Source of the DNA: Bolinopsis microptera
Taxonomy: Eukaryota; Ctenophora; Tentaculata; Lobata; Bolinopsidae
Assembly (NCBI RefSeq): GCF_026151205.1
Contig: NC_087075.1
Span: forward strand, 10,214,303-10,278,302
Direction: 5' to 3'
Length of the DNA: 64,000 bases
Shown here: positions 50,543-63,770 of the stretch, piece after piece
How positions within the stretch are numbered: position 1 is the first letter of the stretch
Layout of the letters: every line of letters begins with the position of its first letter
The notes under the pieces: generated by a model
What the model was told of the DNA's origin: nothing
Database searches by the model: none
Seen by the model: the letters and a program-made list of their open reading frames with translations, nothing else
Program-made: the position numbers and the translations under genes

Positions 50543-51401
50543 AGTAGAGGCTCTTACGGGCAAAAAGACGTGTTTTCTGCTACGAGTTTAGAGACCTAAC
50601 CGCTAATTGGACACAATAGTATGATGTCTAAGGATCGATAATATGTTAAGAAGTATAAATTTGGCCTTATTAGTCACGTGCTATACCAATGCGCGTTTTA
50701 AACTTTGACAGTCTATTACTCTAAGGCAAATAAAGTAATTATATCCATATTTTGTCAGCAATAAGATCACATTATTTTCTATTTAGTGTGAAAATATGAG
50801 CTAGAACGGACATAATCTCGCTGAGTTATAGCTGTTTGAAATTTATGATGAACGCGCGGGTGCCAATTGATAACAACTAAATGCTTTTGCGCGTAGTGCG
50901 CGTCGAAAATTTGGCAAAAACGCTTGCGGAGTGACAATATTCAAACTTCGATTAAGTATATGAAGTGGGTACTTCTCGGAAAGGAAAAATTTAGGCAAAC
51001 ACGATGTGACTATTTTTGGGTTGATTTAATACAACTGCAAAAAATTATTCAAACTTAAAGCAAAAAAGTCAAAATTTTTACCACTTTTTTGGATTTTTAC
51101 CTCAGAACAAATAGAGGGATTTGTTTTATTTTTATACAATCTTGTGCGGCTGTCTTTTAGCTATCTTTATGCAAGTTTTGCCGGCATGCCAACAAAATTA
51201 ACTTGCTCAAAATATCAAAAAACATGGTTTTTTGGCCTATTTTTGGCCCAAAAATCGGTTTTTTGCGATTTTACCCCAGAACAATCAGTCCAATCATCTT
51301 GAAACCACTTTCAATCGATTCTACGGTCAAAAATACGTCTAGTAAGGTGTATCTGTGGTCCCTAACGTATCGAGCAGACAATGCCCGTAAGAGCCTCTAC
51401 T
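50543..51401. mobile_element. 859-bp TIR element (MITE-like)
   Basis: Perfect 20-bp TIRs AGTAGAGGCTCTTACGGGCA (50543-50562) and reverse complement (51382-51401). TA next to GAGGCTC at both ends could be a TA target duplication. An internal open frame (51203-51403, rich in W/F/P) runs through the right TIR and does not resemble a transposase. Confidence 0.85.
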
Positions 51402-51547
51402 AAAGGGGACCCCAGGCTATATAATGTTCGGCGAAATGACAGGCTGAGCGCCCCCCAGTAACACATTAAACAACCAACAAGTACGAAGGTAAGCTTAGTG
51501 ATTTATACCAGTATTTTGCATCAAGTTGGGACTATATTGTTCATAGA

Positions 51548-51650
51548 AATTAACTTTACACACTAGTTAATTTTAATTAACTTTACACACTAGTTAACTT
51601 TAATTAACTTTACACACTAGTTAACTTTAATTAACTTTACACACTAGTTT
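51548..51650. repeat. 27-bp tandem repeat, 4 copies
   Basis: Unit AATTAACTTTACACACTAGT plus TAACTTT, nearly perfect. Confidence 0.9.
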
Positions 51651-51918
51651 CACGAATCACGGACCATGTTTAAATTAATGGACTATATTCATTTGATCTA
51701 CAAATTTCAGAAGTAATTTAATTAGAAAAAGCACCAGCCATGACGAAAGTCAACATCTAAACAAACTCCCTCGGTGTGGTCTAGCTGTGATCTCAATCTC
51801 AAAGCTTGTAATCGTGTTATCACAACCCTACTCATTTTTACTTTAATTCCTGGTCTTCTAGCAAAACATGCCATTCATTCAACTCACAAAACTACATAAT
51901 TTAGCATATTTTAAATAT

Positions 51919-52343
51919 AGCCAGGTAGCGCAGTTGGTTAATCTGTAATCATCGGCTTTGTAATCGTGAGGTTGCGAGTTCGAATCCAACTGCCTGCCTA
52001 GTCGTGGGGTGAGCGTCGTTGACGCTCTGCTAAGGATCCCGAGTGGTCTATGTAGCCCCACGGTTCACTCAGCCGAATGCTCGAGAAATCGGGTGTGAGG
52101 GTTAAATGAGGAGCTGTGCTTGATCAATACAGCGAAGCCTCGGGCGAAGAAAGTGTGGCATAGTGCCTTAACCGTCGCTGGCCTTAGGAATGATCCTTCG
52201 GCTTCTTGTAAAGCTCTTCCTTGAAAGTGCTGGTTTACATTGTAATGCAGGTAATGCCGAAGTAAAATAACAAAGGTGGTCGACTCATTCGATGGCCTTG
52301 TTGCGTCGCAACGAATCCTCATAAGATAAGATAAGATAAGATA
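51919..52343 (+). mobile_element. tRNA-derived SINE
   Basis: The 5' head is tRNA-like: A box TAGCGCAGTTGG (51926-51937) and B box GAGTTCGAATCC (51976-51987) are near-consensus RNA polymerase III promoter boxes. A Thr-like loop (TTTGTAA) is present, but the stems are imperfect. A ~300-bp unrelated body follows, and the end is an (ATAAG)n tail. That is the standard head-body-tail SINE structure. The family is not named. No clear target duplication was identified. Confidence 0.85.
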
Positions 52344-54028
52344 TATGTACATTGTTTAACTTAGAAGGCACGGCTTTGTGGCTTGACTACAAGACTCACT
52401 TAATTCTTGATTAAGTTCTTGCTGGCACACGATCAAAACTACTCTTGGTTGCGTTGTGGTAATTTCTATCAATAATACTGGTACTATTTTCCATAACTTT
52501 TCCTCACGTAGAGATCAGATAGTGAAACTTCGGTCACCGGATCAGTTTAAATTCATTTAAAGCTCCATTTTCCCGGAAGCATGTTAATCCAGAAAAATTA
52601 AAATATATTTTTGCAAGCAGGAAAGAGTCAAATACCGGAGTTTTACTGGTGATATTATAAATAGCCCGAGACAAACTTGTTCGGGTATTGTGATATATAG
52701 GTTTTGTTTTTTTAGTCAGTAAAACTACAATTATTTGTGAACTATTGTTAGTAAACTTTCATGAAATTGTATAAATTCTGTTCAGTGAATGATATTTAAC
52801 AAGTATTCTACTTTAGCATGGCAGAAACTGGCGTGTTTCAGAGTGGTATTACAGAAACACTTACTTCAATATTCAGTGGTCCCAGAAAAGTCTGACCATT
52901 AACATTATAAAATCGAGATGCTTCAAAAAATAGTAGGTATCTAACATTGGACATATCACTATCAATCCAAAGTAGAAAACACGGACTGTGAGTGAGAAGT
53001 GACCGGTACAGTCAGACGATTGACGATTGACATCCGCGTATAACTTTCGTGTATAAGGGGATTAGTACCACACTTGGAATGAATATGAAAAGTTATCGAA
53101 GGGCGTAAACACTCCATTCAGGCGCCATGTTATGCTAGATTCTTGGCCTCAAAATCGCGTAAAATAGAGAGCCATATTGAATAGAGGCCTGACTGTCCTT
53201 GGCCGCTGGTATTTTCATCTTCTTAAATGATAAACTCCAAAATTAACACAGAAATGCTTTGAGACCATGCAAATTTGTCTAACTTGTAACTTACTATAAA
53301 TTTAAATCCAATCAATTTCAAATCACTTACAAAGTAGCTCAACAGTATATTACAATTCAAATCAGTATAGCTCTAAGTAAAAAAAGTGATTTTAGCACCC
53401 CATGGGGGCACAAAATCAAGCTATCCCACAATATGCTCGTACAAAGAGAGGGCTAACTTCCATGTTATTTGCCACGTGATTAATGACTAGACTTTAAGCA
53501 GAAAACTGGCATTTTTCTGTGTTTTTCCCCCATTTTCAAAGAACTTTTAACAAAGCCGTTCTTTGATGGGACAGAGACATTTTTTTATGGAAACTACTGC
53601 TTTTAACTGATGCCGAGGTTTTATAAAAATTCCACTGTACATCAAATAATCCTCTCGAAATTCACACCAACCAAAAAACTGTCGAAATATTCTTCAGTAA
53701 AATAGTGATCAGATTCTCATGCAAAGCGGTCAAACAATACCAAAATACCAGCTCCATAAAATTCGAAAAAAAAATTCTTTCCATCCGGAGACATTCCCCA
53801 GTTCTCGCTGTATGCTGAAGAAATTATGTTTCGGATACATGGGAGAGAAATGTAAGCTTTTTGGTATCTGAAAGTCTCTCCCCAAAGATTCTGTACCATC
53901 TGTACTATGATAGAACAATCTCTTTGTTCCAGAACAATCCATGAGTCCAGGGTAATCTGGAACATTCCACTTCAGTGGTGAGAAACATAATGGAGATATA
54001 TCACTAGATCAGGCACTTGTTAGTGGTG
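52344..54028. other. intergenic
   Basis: No exon recognised. The overlapping - strand frames at 53717-53965 are not supported by splice sites or by similarity known to me. Confidence 0.4.
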
Positions 54029-56307
54029 CTACTTCATTAGTTGTACGTAACTCCCAGGGTAGAGGCCCTCAACTCCGTTTAATAAACCTCGACACCATCC
54101 GTTCTCGTCTTCTTCGTCCAACTGGGGGATAATCAGCTTAATTAGCATAATAATTAGCATAATAATTAGCATAATAATTAGCATAATAATTAGCATAATA
54201 ATTAGCATAATAATCAGCTTAATTAGCATAATAATTAGCATAATAATTAGCTTAATTAGTACAATTAACATAAGTCGCTTAAGAAATGGTGAGAAAATTT
54301 GCCAAAAATTCCTTCCACTCTTGAAAAATAACCAATTCATCAAAACAGCACAGAACTTAATGCTGTTATCGAAACTGACTGTTTTGGGGCGAATATTTGA
54401 TGTATAATTATTGTACCTGTATAAGAACATCTCCCTCCTTGAAGGAAAGTTCGTCTGCCTCTGCTCCCGAGTAATCAAACATGGCCATTACACGAACCTA
54501 GCAATATGTACGTGTTTTAATGGAGTTAATTATATTATACAATTACATAATTTTAAATTAGTTCTGAACAAAGCTTTTTTGACGCCCAAATTAATGAGAA
54601 ATGAATGACCAACAAAAACCGAATATAGATAGATCAAAGTACACACACGCACATGTAAATGTACACACACAACTATGCAATATGCATGTAAACACGCCCC
54701 ATAATTCCAGACCACACATATCATCTTACCTCGGCTGCAGGCGCGGGAATAGCAACATATGCATTCTGATCACCCCACTCCGAGTCAACATCATCAAAAC
54801 CGTTGAAGGGATTTCCAATGGGAGCTCCAATGGCACTGCCAGCTTTATTGGATCTGAGGGAAAAGTAACGGATTAGATAATTCAATTTTGAAATCTAAGA
54901 GCTTTCAACCTGTAACATTTACAAGGCGTAATATTACATAGGTATTTAGCATGGCGTAATGTTACAACGGATTCTTGTACGTGATGGAATATTACACAAA
55001 CATGAGGTCGGATATCGGGTTTTAGTTAAACAAAGCTTTAGTGTAGTGTAAGAGATTTGTTTTGTCATTAGCTGTCTTATATCTTAGTGCTAATATCTTA
55101 GTACACCAACACTGTTCAAGTTAATCCTTTGTACACTTGATGCATGAGTCTAGGGCTAATAGGGGGTTGTCTAAAGATGCTATAAAAATTGTTAGGTTAT
55201 AATATGAAGGTTATTATATGAAGGTTATAATATGAAGGTTATTATATGAAGGTTAGAATATGAAGGGTTTAATGAGGAGTTGGGCAAAGAGAGAAGTCTT
55301 ATAATTCATGTAAGAGATGGGCTGAAGGGAACGATGCAATGTAGGGCTGTCCTTTGTTGGGCAAGACTGTCGAGCATACAAGAAATGAGCTGACAGGAAG
55401 GAAGATTGAGTTGAACATGCTGATGGGGAGGATCAGGGGAACTCACAACAATGGCGGAGTGTGCGGGTGAAATGGAAACCATTTCGACGTAGACCCTCGG
55501 GGTAACCTTATCTCATTATAACTGAGGTGAGATTTGAGAAACCTCTGCATAACAACAACCAGAAGATCTTTCGTAAACTTTGTTAATGGTAACGGTTCAA
55601 GAAGAGGTAGCGAAAGATTGAATTAAAAGGAATAACGCACCTGTTATCTTCGTAACCATTGTTGCTGTTGCTGTCCTTCATTTGGAGACTTCCGATTGGT
55701 AATGTGCTGCCAACTTCATCGTATTCCTGAAATGATATTAATGCAGTCGTAAGGCTACAGACCTCAGCTTAGATGTTAGAAAGTTAGAATTTAGGATTTA
55801 TTGTCCAATTGAATTTTAGAAATTTTATGCAGCTCAATTTATGCGCGCGCTTTAATTCGATTATGCGCGTGATCTTTGCATAATGTGACAACTTAAATCA
55901 CAAAAACGTTTTCGCGCGTCACGTAAAGTTGTAATTAGTTCGGCACTAATAGGGTTATTAAGGCGCTGGGTGTGTCCCCGTTCACTTCCACATTCATGAT
56001 GTAATAATGGCATCAAATCATCTATTAAATTAGCAATTTTATTGTGGAATAGTTGGAATTTGACTGAATACGGAAATAAGATCTACGGTAATTGTAAATT
56101 GCACGTTTTCATTAGGTCATGACACAACTCTAAATCAAATACTGAACATATTTTATTTGCTCCTGCCCATGCCAGAATACACATACCACAAATTTGGGCC
56201 AACCCATCGCCATCCCTGTTCCTTTTTGATCCGCATATTTCTTTAAATCCTCTTCAATAGTCATCTCAGTGAGTCCATATTGTATGTTTTGGAAGGAATT
56301 CGTCAAC
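54029..56307 (-). CDS. PACSIN: PACSIN/syndapin (F-BAR and SH3 protein), 3' part
   Basis: Five exons: 56307-56187, 55726-55641, 54853-54730, 54497-54417, 54121-54029; phases consistent, stop TAG. The first visible exon holds the end of the F-BAR-proximal region (EDLKKYADQKGTGMAMGWPK), matching the family's GPGMxMNWPQF motif. The linker exon carries an NPF motif (IGNPFNGFDD), which in this family binds EHD proteins. The last two exons form a complete SH3 domain (MAMFDYSGAEADELSFKEGD, EEDENGWCRGLLNGVEGLYP), which recruits dynamin and N-WASP in the family. Role: membrane curvature and endocytosis at the plasma membrane. The F-BAR exons should lie upstream (higher coordinates), but I found none to 64000, so the gene is partial here or has a very long intron. 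Confidence 0.95.
54131..54255. repeat. 12-bp minisatellite beside a splice acceptor
   Basis: About ten units of ATAATTAGCATA start about 10 bp from the acceptor of the last PACSIN exon (starts 54121). Confidence 0.9.
55190..55265. repeat. short tandem repeat TTATAATATGAAGG-like
   Basis: Five imperfect copies in a PACSIN intron. Confidence 0.8.
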
Positions 56308-56995
56308 CTGCAAAAAAATGTTGAAAAAGTGCTTTAACGAAGAATGAAAATGTGTGGCGGATATTTTTCAACATGTGACAATTAAAGTCCTATTGAAAAA
56401 ACTCAACGATGGTCACGTTTAAGATTAGCATTAATTTCATTTGATTCTCATTCTAAATATAATTCCAATGATTCTAATTTATTCGGATATTAGCCTACAT
56501 AAAATAATATCTTCCTAGAATTCCACAGCACCAAACGAACCATCCTTTCCCTACACAAATTTATATTCCATTTAAATCAATTTACAAGAGAACCGTCCAA
56601 TATTTATAACAGGAGACCGTTAATATCTAGTAAATGTATCCTTGTTTGGCTATATAAATACTTTTATGTAAGCCAAGTGCTATAACAGGGTTTTCAAAAC
56701 AAATATGTTACTTCAGTATCTAATTGTACTGAGTACAGTGTATACAGACAGCACATGAACAAATCAGGCATCATTTTTGCTATTTCCAATACCTCCTATA
56801 GTATGGTAAATTCAAATTTTTACATTTTTATTATTAATATGTTATTGGTGTGACCTTAATCTTATTCGCCACATTAAGAATTTTAAAACTCAAATAACAC
56901 ACTGGCAGAGGTAGAATATTTCACACCCTAAAGTTCAGAATGTTAAAAACCGTGATAACCCACACAACATATACTACAAATAACCTTAGGAACAC
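56308..56995. other. presumed PACSIN intron
   Basis: AT-rich; no exon found. Confidence 0.4.
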
Positions 56996-57290
56996 CCTGC
57001 TAACACACTGCTAACACCCACGCTAACACCCTGCTAACACAGTGCTAACACCCTGCTAACTAACACCCTGCTAACACCCTGCTAACACCCACGCTAACAC
57101 CCTGCAACTAACACCCTGCTAACTAACACCCTGCTAACACCCACGCTAACACCCTGCTAACTAACACCCTGCTAACTAACACCCTGCTAACACCCACGCT
57201 AACACCCTGCTAACTAACACCCTGCTAACTAACACCCTGCTAACTAACACCCTGCTAACTAACACCCTGCTAACTAACACCCTGCAACGA
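56996..57290. repeat. AACACCCTGCTAACT minisatellite
   Basis: About twenty variable-length units (11-19 bp) of AACACCCTGCTAACT with ACGCT variants. Confidence 0.92.
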
Positions 57291-59940
57291 GTACAGCTAC
57301 TACCCTAGTTGTGTGTACAGGTTTAATAATCCTATCTTAACAAAGCGCTATTTTACAAAGGAAATGAACTCATGCTTTCAACACTACTTAGTAACAACAC
57401 ACTCAATAACAGTGTAATTTGAGGAGTATTTAAATGTGAGATTTGAAGTACCTAGCTCAGTTATGTATGATTCACCTCTTCAGGAATGAATCCACATTGT
57501 GTAATGTGTAACCAACTATATTATATAGAATATTATATAGACCTATACTATACCACCCATATTATAAGATTTACTGGGTAAACGGGCCCTGTGTGACTTC
57601 ACTATTGTTCTTTAAAACACACCTGCTTTATGAGCCTGGCCACACAGTACACAACCAGGTGTAATTTAACAAATGGATTCTTACTTTACCAAGTTGTTAG
57701 TATTAATACTTACCAAGTTGTAAGTATTAATTCTTACCAAGTTGTAAGTATTAATACTTATCAGGTTTTAGGTATTAATTCTTACCAAGTTGTAACTATT
57801 AACACTACTTCGCTAGTAAAGTTAGTTTAATACTTTAGACAGTATTATATAAGTTGTAAGTATTAGTACTGGTAGGCATACAAGTTTACTTTTCATACTG
57901 CAGACAGCTATAGTATTACATATAACAATTCTACTATATATCAGTTTACACAGTAAACACAGACACAAAATGTGTTAACATTCTGGTGGAAGTGTACTGT
58001 TGTTACAACACAATAATCGTTTTCTAGAACGATTATATTGTGTGAGATTACTGGCATTTACGCTATTCTGAGAAAATGTGTTTTTTTTTGGCATGACATT
58101 GACAATGATTTGAGAAAACTTTTGATTAATGACAATGCTTGGAAATTTTAAGATATTTCTCATTTTGATATTTAGAGATTTTCAAACAAATTTAATTGTA
58201 GAATAGATTAAATGAAGAATCGTGATTAAGACATGTATTTTAATTTTTACACGATCTGTGATTTAAGTTTTTATTTTATATATTTATTTATTTTATTGCT
58301 AACTAAGTGGGTATACCAATAGCATAATTTTTTAAATAATTAAAATAACTTGCTAATTTAGTTTGATTGTTAGACCACATGAGTCATCTCTCTCACTAAA
58401 CATAAAATAATCTGTCATATTGTTTTAGAGAATGTGATAAGACATGTGTAAAGTGTATCGTAAACATGAGATATAACATGACTATTGTAAAGGTTAAATT
58501 CCACTATAATTATAACATGATCTTGCGATATCAAGTTATAGGAGGTATTTCAGTGCTTTGTTTTAGAAGCGTATTACAACAAGTAACCGATAATGTGATG
58601 AGAATGGCACTTTAACGTTAAGTACACGTCATTATATTGTGCTATATTGTGTTATAATGTGTTACAATGTGTTATAATGTGTTATAATGTGTTATATAGT
58701 GTTAACTTGTTACCAAATTTTCAACACACAATCAGTTGCAATATAAATTGATTAAGTTCCACACAATTGTACATGTCACATATAAAGATATTAGATAACA
58801 GTAACCTCTGTTAAGATTATCAAATTCCATCATTTTAACACACATAACACAGTCTAGATTACACGATGCTCATTGCGTATCTTACTTGCAGCTAAAACAT
58901 GCTTGTTTGCTGTGACAAATCTATCTTAAACTCTCTGGATCTTGATTCTTGATGTTATCATTTCTTCAAGTTATTTTTAGCCCCCACTCACAGACATTCC
59001 TTAACTGTATTATCATCTACTTCTAATATTGCAACTGGTAAATAGTTCTTTTCGCTGATTTTTTAACAGTTTTTAACAGCACAGCTGGAATTTACTCTCG
59101 GTTAAGTTTATTGTTTGTAATGTACATTCTTTGGTGGCAGATAAATATCCTCGTTTATAAAACACGTAATGAGTATTACGGTATTTATTATAAACAAGGT
59201 GTGACTAGTTGAGAAGAGAAGGGAGAGTGACTAGCAGATCAGATTTAACATAGACATTCCTGACAAGGTTTTCTAAACATTCCTAAAATCGCAAGTTCAA
59301 GGAAACTACCAATAGTGTATTATTTTGGGGAGTTTTTTACTTCCTTACATTTTCATCGTTTTAAATGTTAATTATTAATAATTTTAAGTAGGCTAACTTA
59401 TTGGTGAGATCGAAGCCACAAATTACATTTTCTTACCACAAGGACGCATAAAATTACCATCAACTGTCACTCTAAGTCTAACAGTAAAAACAAATTTTAA
59501 ATAAACCCCCTCACAGGTAAACTCATCACTACACCGTAAACTTGTGTAAAACAGCACACTCAAGGATTCTTAAAAAGGAGTGTAAATTAACGATGATATG
59601 ATCTGTACTGTATTACACACTAACTATTAAAGTGAAGCCCTACTGTAATTACCTTGTCAGTTACTTAACTATATATTACATGATGTTATCATGTAATATT
59701 GTGTCACATAAATAACTTATTTGTATTTATAGACGACTTGTTATTGTTTAAATAAGGTTATTACTTTGTTATAGGTGGAGATTGTAACGTTCTCAGTGTA
59801 CACTTCTCCCAGTAATTTAATAAAATAAAGTCTAATGTAAACAAGGTCTAGTGTATGTGTGTAAAGACTACAGAGCCATTGTGTTACATTATCCTTATAT
59901 TGTCATTTGTAAATCTTTAATTCTTTTAAGTTGTCGTTAC
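57291..59940. other. AT-rich region, short repeats only
   Basis: Contains a ~24-bp repeat of TTACCAAGTTGTAAGTATTA near 57685-57800 and a GTGTTATAAT repeat near 58635-58700. No exon of the flanking PACSIN gene was recognised. Confidence 0.45.
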
Positions 59941-60270
59941 CAGCGACCAGTAGCTAGAAAGCTAGAAACCAGCAACCAGTAACCAGTAACCAGTAACCAG
60001 TAACCAGAAACCAGTAGCTAGAAACCAGTAACCAGTAACCAGTAGCTAGAAACCAGTAACCAGCGACCAGTAGAAAGAAACCAGTAACAAGTAACTAGAA
60101 ACCAGTAACCAGTAACCAGTAACAAGAAACCAGTAGCTAGAAACCAGTAACCAGAAACCAGTAGCTAGAAACCAGTAACCAGTAACCAGTAGCTAGAAAC
60201 CAGTAACCAGCGACCAGTAGAAAGAAACCAGTAACAAGTAACTAGAAACCAGTAACCAGTAACCAGTACA
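59941..60270. repeat. CCAGTAACCAGTAGCTAGAAA minisatellite
   Basis: Nested 7-bp (AACCAGT) repeats within a longer unit of about 120 bp that appears at least twice. Confidence 0.9.
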
Positions 60271-60369
60271 TGAGTAACAGCAGTGTATGTGTCCACTCTA
60301 ATCGTAATCTCACGATTTGCTGCCAGTAAAACTGCTCTCAACAGCAATACATCTTACAAAACAAAGAGT

Positions 60370-60810
60370 CTATACACTGATATACACACTATACACTAAT
60401 ATATACACTAATATATACACTAATATATACACTAATATATACACTAATATATACACTGATATACACTAATATACACACTATACACTAATATATACACTAA
60501 TATATACACTAATATATACACTAATATATACACTAATATACACTAATATATACACCAATATATAACACTGAAAGAAGCCAAACCTTATCTAAATTAACAC
60601 GACACCACACCTACACGGTTACACTGGAGAGGCTTCACTAACTGTACTATACCAGACTACACACTACACAGACTAGACAGTACACACAGTACACACACTA
60701 CACATTGTACACACAGTACATAGAGTACACACAGTACACACAGTACACATGTACACATTGTACACACTGTACACACAGTACACACAGTACACATTGTACA
60801 CACAGTACAC
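60370..60810. repeat. ATATACACTA and ACAGTACAC microsatellite-like arrays
   Basis: 60370-60560 is ACTAATATATAC repeats. 60655-60810 is ACACAGTACAC/ACATTGTACAC repeats, partly self-complementary at GTAC. Confidence 0.9.
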
Positions 60811-62290
60811 ATTGTGAGTTGTTGTGCACGCTGTTCAACCCAATCAGTCTAATTAAATAGCCAACTCCGTGATTGTGATATAAGTAGAGATCACACAGTA
60901 CTCATTATCCAACATCACTCATTATCATACAGTTCTCATTTATTGATAGTATTTGTCTTGAACAGTCAACAGAGCACTAAATTCTAAATTTGCTGATCGT
61001 AGAAAAGAATGTTACTATTTGCAACACTACTATATAACAAATAAAGAGTGTTACTATTTGCAGCTGCTAAGGTAATCACACCATTAAATGTAGATATTGT
61101 TGCTGCTGCTGGTAAGGCGGCACACAGCAGCCTTCCTAAAGTGGATGTAGCTGTTAAGAACTGTGTTTTTAGTAAAACTTAACTTCAAAGAAAAAAAAAC
61201 ATGATGTTTTACCGCCAATAAGCTTGACATCCCCTATATAACGTCACGTGTGGGTATTAGATAACGAGGGAAAGGTATGAAGATGGTATCCAGACATTAT
61301 GAGATCAGTGTTCACTAAAACTATTCAGTCATCACTTATTACTAAGTAGGTATTATGTTTTAAAACTACATTGTGGTAGAGTGGTAGTACGATGTGTGAA
61401 ATTAGTGAACAAGCTTAATGAAGTAATGACTGATAGTAGCTTCTCAAAATGTGCTATTGAAATGGTGAAATATACACTATCATGTACTGTAGTACGGTGA
61501 AACGACATTTCATTGTCAAGCACACGAATCATGTACTACCCCCCGTGCGGTGAAAGCACACGAAAGCACACGAATAATGACGAAACGCAGTAATAATTCT
61601 TATAGTTAGAAACAAAAAAACTTCATGTAATAACTGCTACATTGTCTAATGAAATTAGCATTGAATTATCGGATACCGGCTAAAAGAAGTACAATGAATC
61701 AGTAACTACAGTAAACGAGAACTGTAATCGTTACTAACTTATTTATGGGACCATCTGGAAATAGACTCGAATCAAAAGTTTCTCAATAGGTGGTTTACAC
61801 TCTGCAGAGTGTACAGTTAAAATGTTGCTTCTATTAAACCGGTTGATTTTCCAATCAAAAGCTACGAATAACGTTAATTTCGTATCACTAATCGTTATCA
61901 GATTTCGTTTTTGGACAACATGTACGATTCATATTGAATTCCTTGTGTCGTAATCTGTATATCACACTTTACCCCAACTACCACCGCTAATACTGACCTT
62001 GAGTACCAACTTGGACAACACCAACTTATAATTCTAACAATGTCCACATTTTAATCTACCAATGTATATATTGTATTATATAATACACGTTCACAAGTAC
62101 ACTGGTCACACAAAAGAGCATTTCCTACAGGATGTATTCTATTATTCTATAATCATGCAGTTAGCCTGTTATGTAATTAAATGTGTATACTCTCTTGTTA
62201 GACTATCAGACCGGACCAAGTTAAGGTTATTGGAGTAAGCTATGTGTTTAGTTAATTAAACTGATAAATATGTTCTAGTTAATTAAAGTA
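60811..62290. other. AT-rich region, no gene seen
   Basis: No supported exon. Confidence 0.4.
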
Positions 62291-62640
62291 GGTGATATGT
62301 AGTAGTAGTAAATCTTTCAAAGTACGAAATATCTCTTTAAAAGAGCATCCTAGGCACCTTATAGATATCAAAACGCATAAAAAAGAAAACAAAAAACATC
62401 AACCATCTTCTAACTTCTTCCACTCCTCCCTATCTAAAGCTAAAAATCTAAGGTCTTCGAAATCAGTCAAATTCTTAAGTCTAATATCAAGATTTCTACT
62501 AGTCAAGTCTTTTCTAATAACATCTAATAAGTTTAAACATGGTCTACCCCGTCTCCCTTCCATAAAAATATCAGAATTTATAGCAAATAACATAGAGGTG
62601 TATGCTGGTGAGTCTTCCTGTCCTCTTAAGATATGTGAGT
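62290..62640 (-). mobile_element. LINE 3'-terminal coding fragment
   Basis: The minus frame reads LRGQEDSPAYTSMLF, GRRGRPCLNLLDVIRKDL, then LRFLALDREEWKKLEDG before a stop. This is the C-terminal tail typical of jockey/RTE-type LINE RT proteins. Only the last ~80 codons remain. Confidence 0.75.
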
Positions 62641-63004
62641 GATATGTAAGTTAATTAAAGTAGGTGATGTGTAAGTTAATTAAAGTACAGCTCATGGGTG
62701 GGGTATAAAAAGGAATGTAACAGGATTCGAATATTTTGGGATCAAATCAGCAACACGGGAAAAGAAGAAACTTTTTTTAGTTACCGTGTTATTTTTAAGA
62801 ACGAGAAAATCTAATGAAAGTCTGAAACTCAAGTTAATCTCTTATATACTAGTTTTAAATTGAATGATTGAACAAACTTTGGCCTTTTTCGTATCAATAT
62901 CATTAGGTCGGTGGTACATTAGTCCTTACACAGCAACAGATAATAGATAATATATTATAAAGATGAACTTGGTAACTGATTTGAGGTATATTTAGTCCCA
63001 CAAT
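62641..63004. other. spacer, no gene seen
   Basis: AT-rich; TTAATTAAAGTAGGTGAT is repeated near 62280 and 62650, flanking the LINE fragment. Confidence 0.5.
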
Positions 63005-63770
63005 TTAGGTCACCCTCTGGCCCACATTGGTGACCCTCTGGCCCACATTGGTGACCCTCTGGCCCACATTGGTGACCCTCTGGCCCACATTGGTGACCCT
63101 CTGGCCCACATTGGTGACCCTCTGGCCCACATTGGTCAGCCTCTGGCCCACATTGGTCAGCCTCTGGCCCACATTGGTCACCCTCTGGCCCACATTGGTC
63201 ACCCTCTGGCCCACATTGGTGACCCTCTGGCCCACATTGGTCAGCCTCTGGCCCACATTGGTGACCCTCTGGCCCACATTGGTGACCCTCTGGCCCACAT
63301 TGGTCACCCTCTGGCCCACATTGGTCAGCCTCTGGCCCACATTGGTCACCCTCTGGCCCACATTGGTGACCCTCTGGCCCACATTGGTCACCCTCTGGCC
63401 CACATTGGTGACCCTCTGGCCCACATTGGTCAGCCTCTGGCCCACATTGGTCACCCTCTGGCCCACATTGGTCACCCTCTGGCCCACATTGGTCAGCCTC
63501 TGGCCCACATTGGTGACCCTCTTGCCCACATTGGTGACCCTCTTGCCCACATTGGTCACCCTCTGGCCCACATTGGTGACCCTCTGGCCCACATTGGTCA
63601 CCCTCTGGCCCACATTGGTCACCCTCTGGCCCACATTGGTCACCCTCTGGCCCACATTGGTCACCCTCTGGCCCACATTGGTCACCCTCTGGCCCACATT
63701 GGTCACCCTCTGGCCCACATTGGTCACCCTTTGGCCCACATTGGTCACCCTCTGGCCCACATTGGTTCCT
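63005..63770. repeat. 21-bp minisatellite, ~36 copies
   Basis: Unit GGCCCACATTGGTCACCCTC plus T, with variants GTGACC and GTCAGC. Stop-free in several frames on both strands (QCGPEGD-like on -), which is expected for a 21-bp repeat lacking stops. Confidence 0.95.

Noticed and set aside
51203-51403. 66-codon plus-strand frame
   Set aside because: Lies inside a TIR element and runs through its terminal repeat; no transposase motif.
51919-51995. A functional tRNA gene (Thr-like)
   Set aside because: Acceptor and anticodon stems are imperfect and a SINE body and tail follow; treated as the SINE head.
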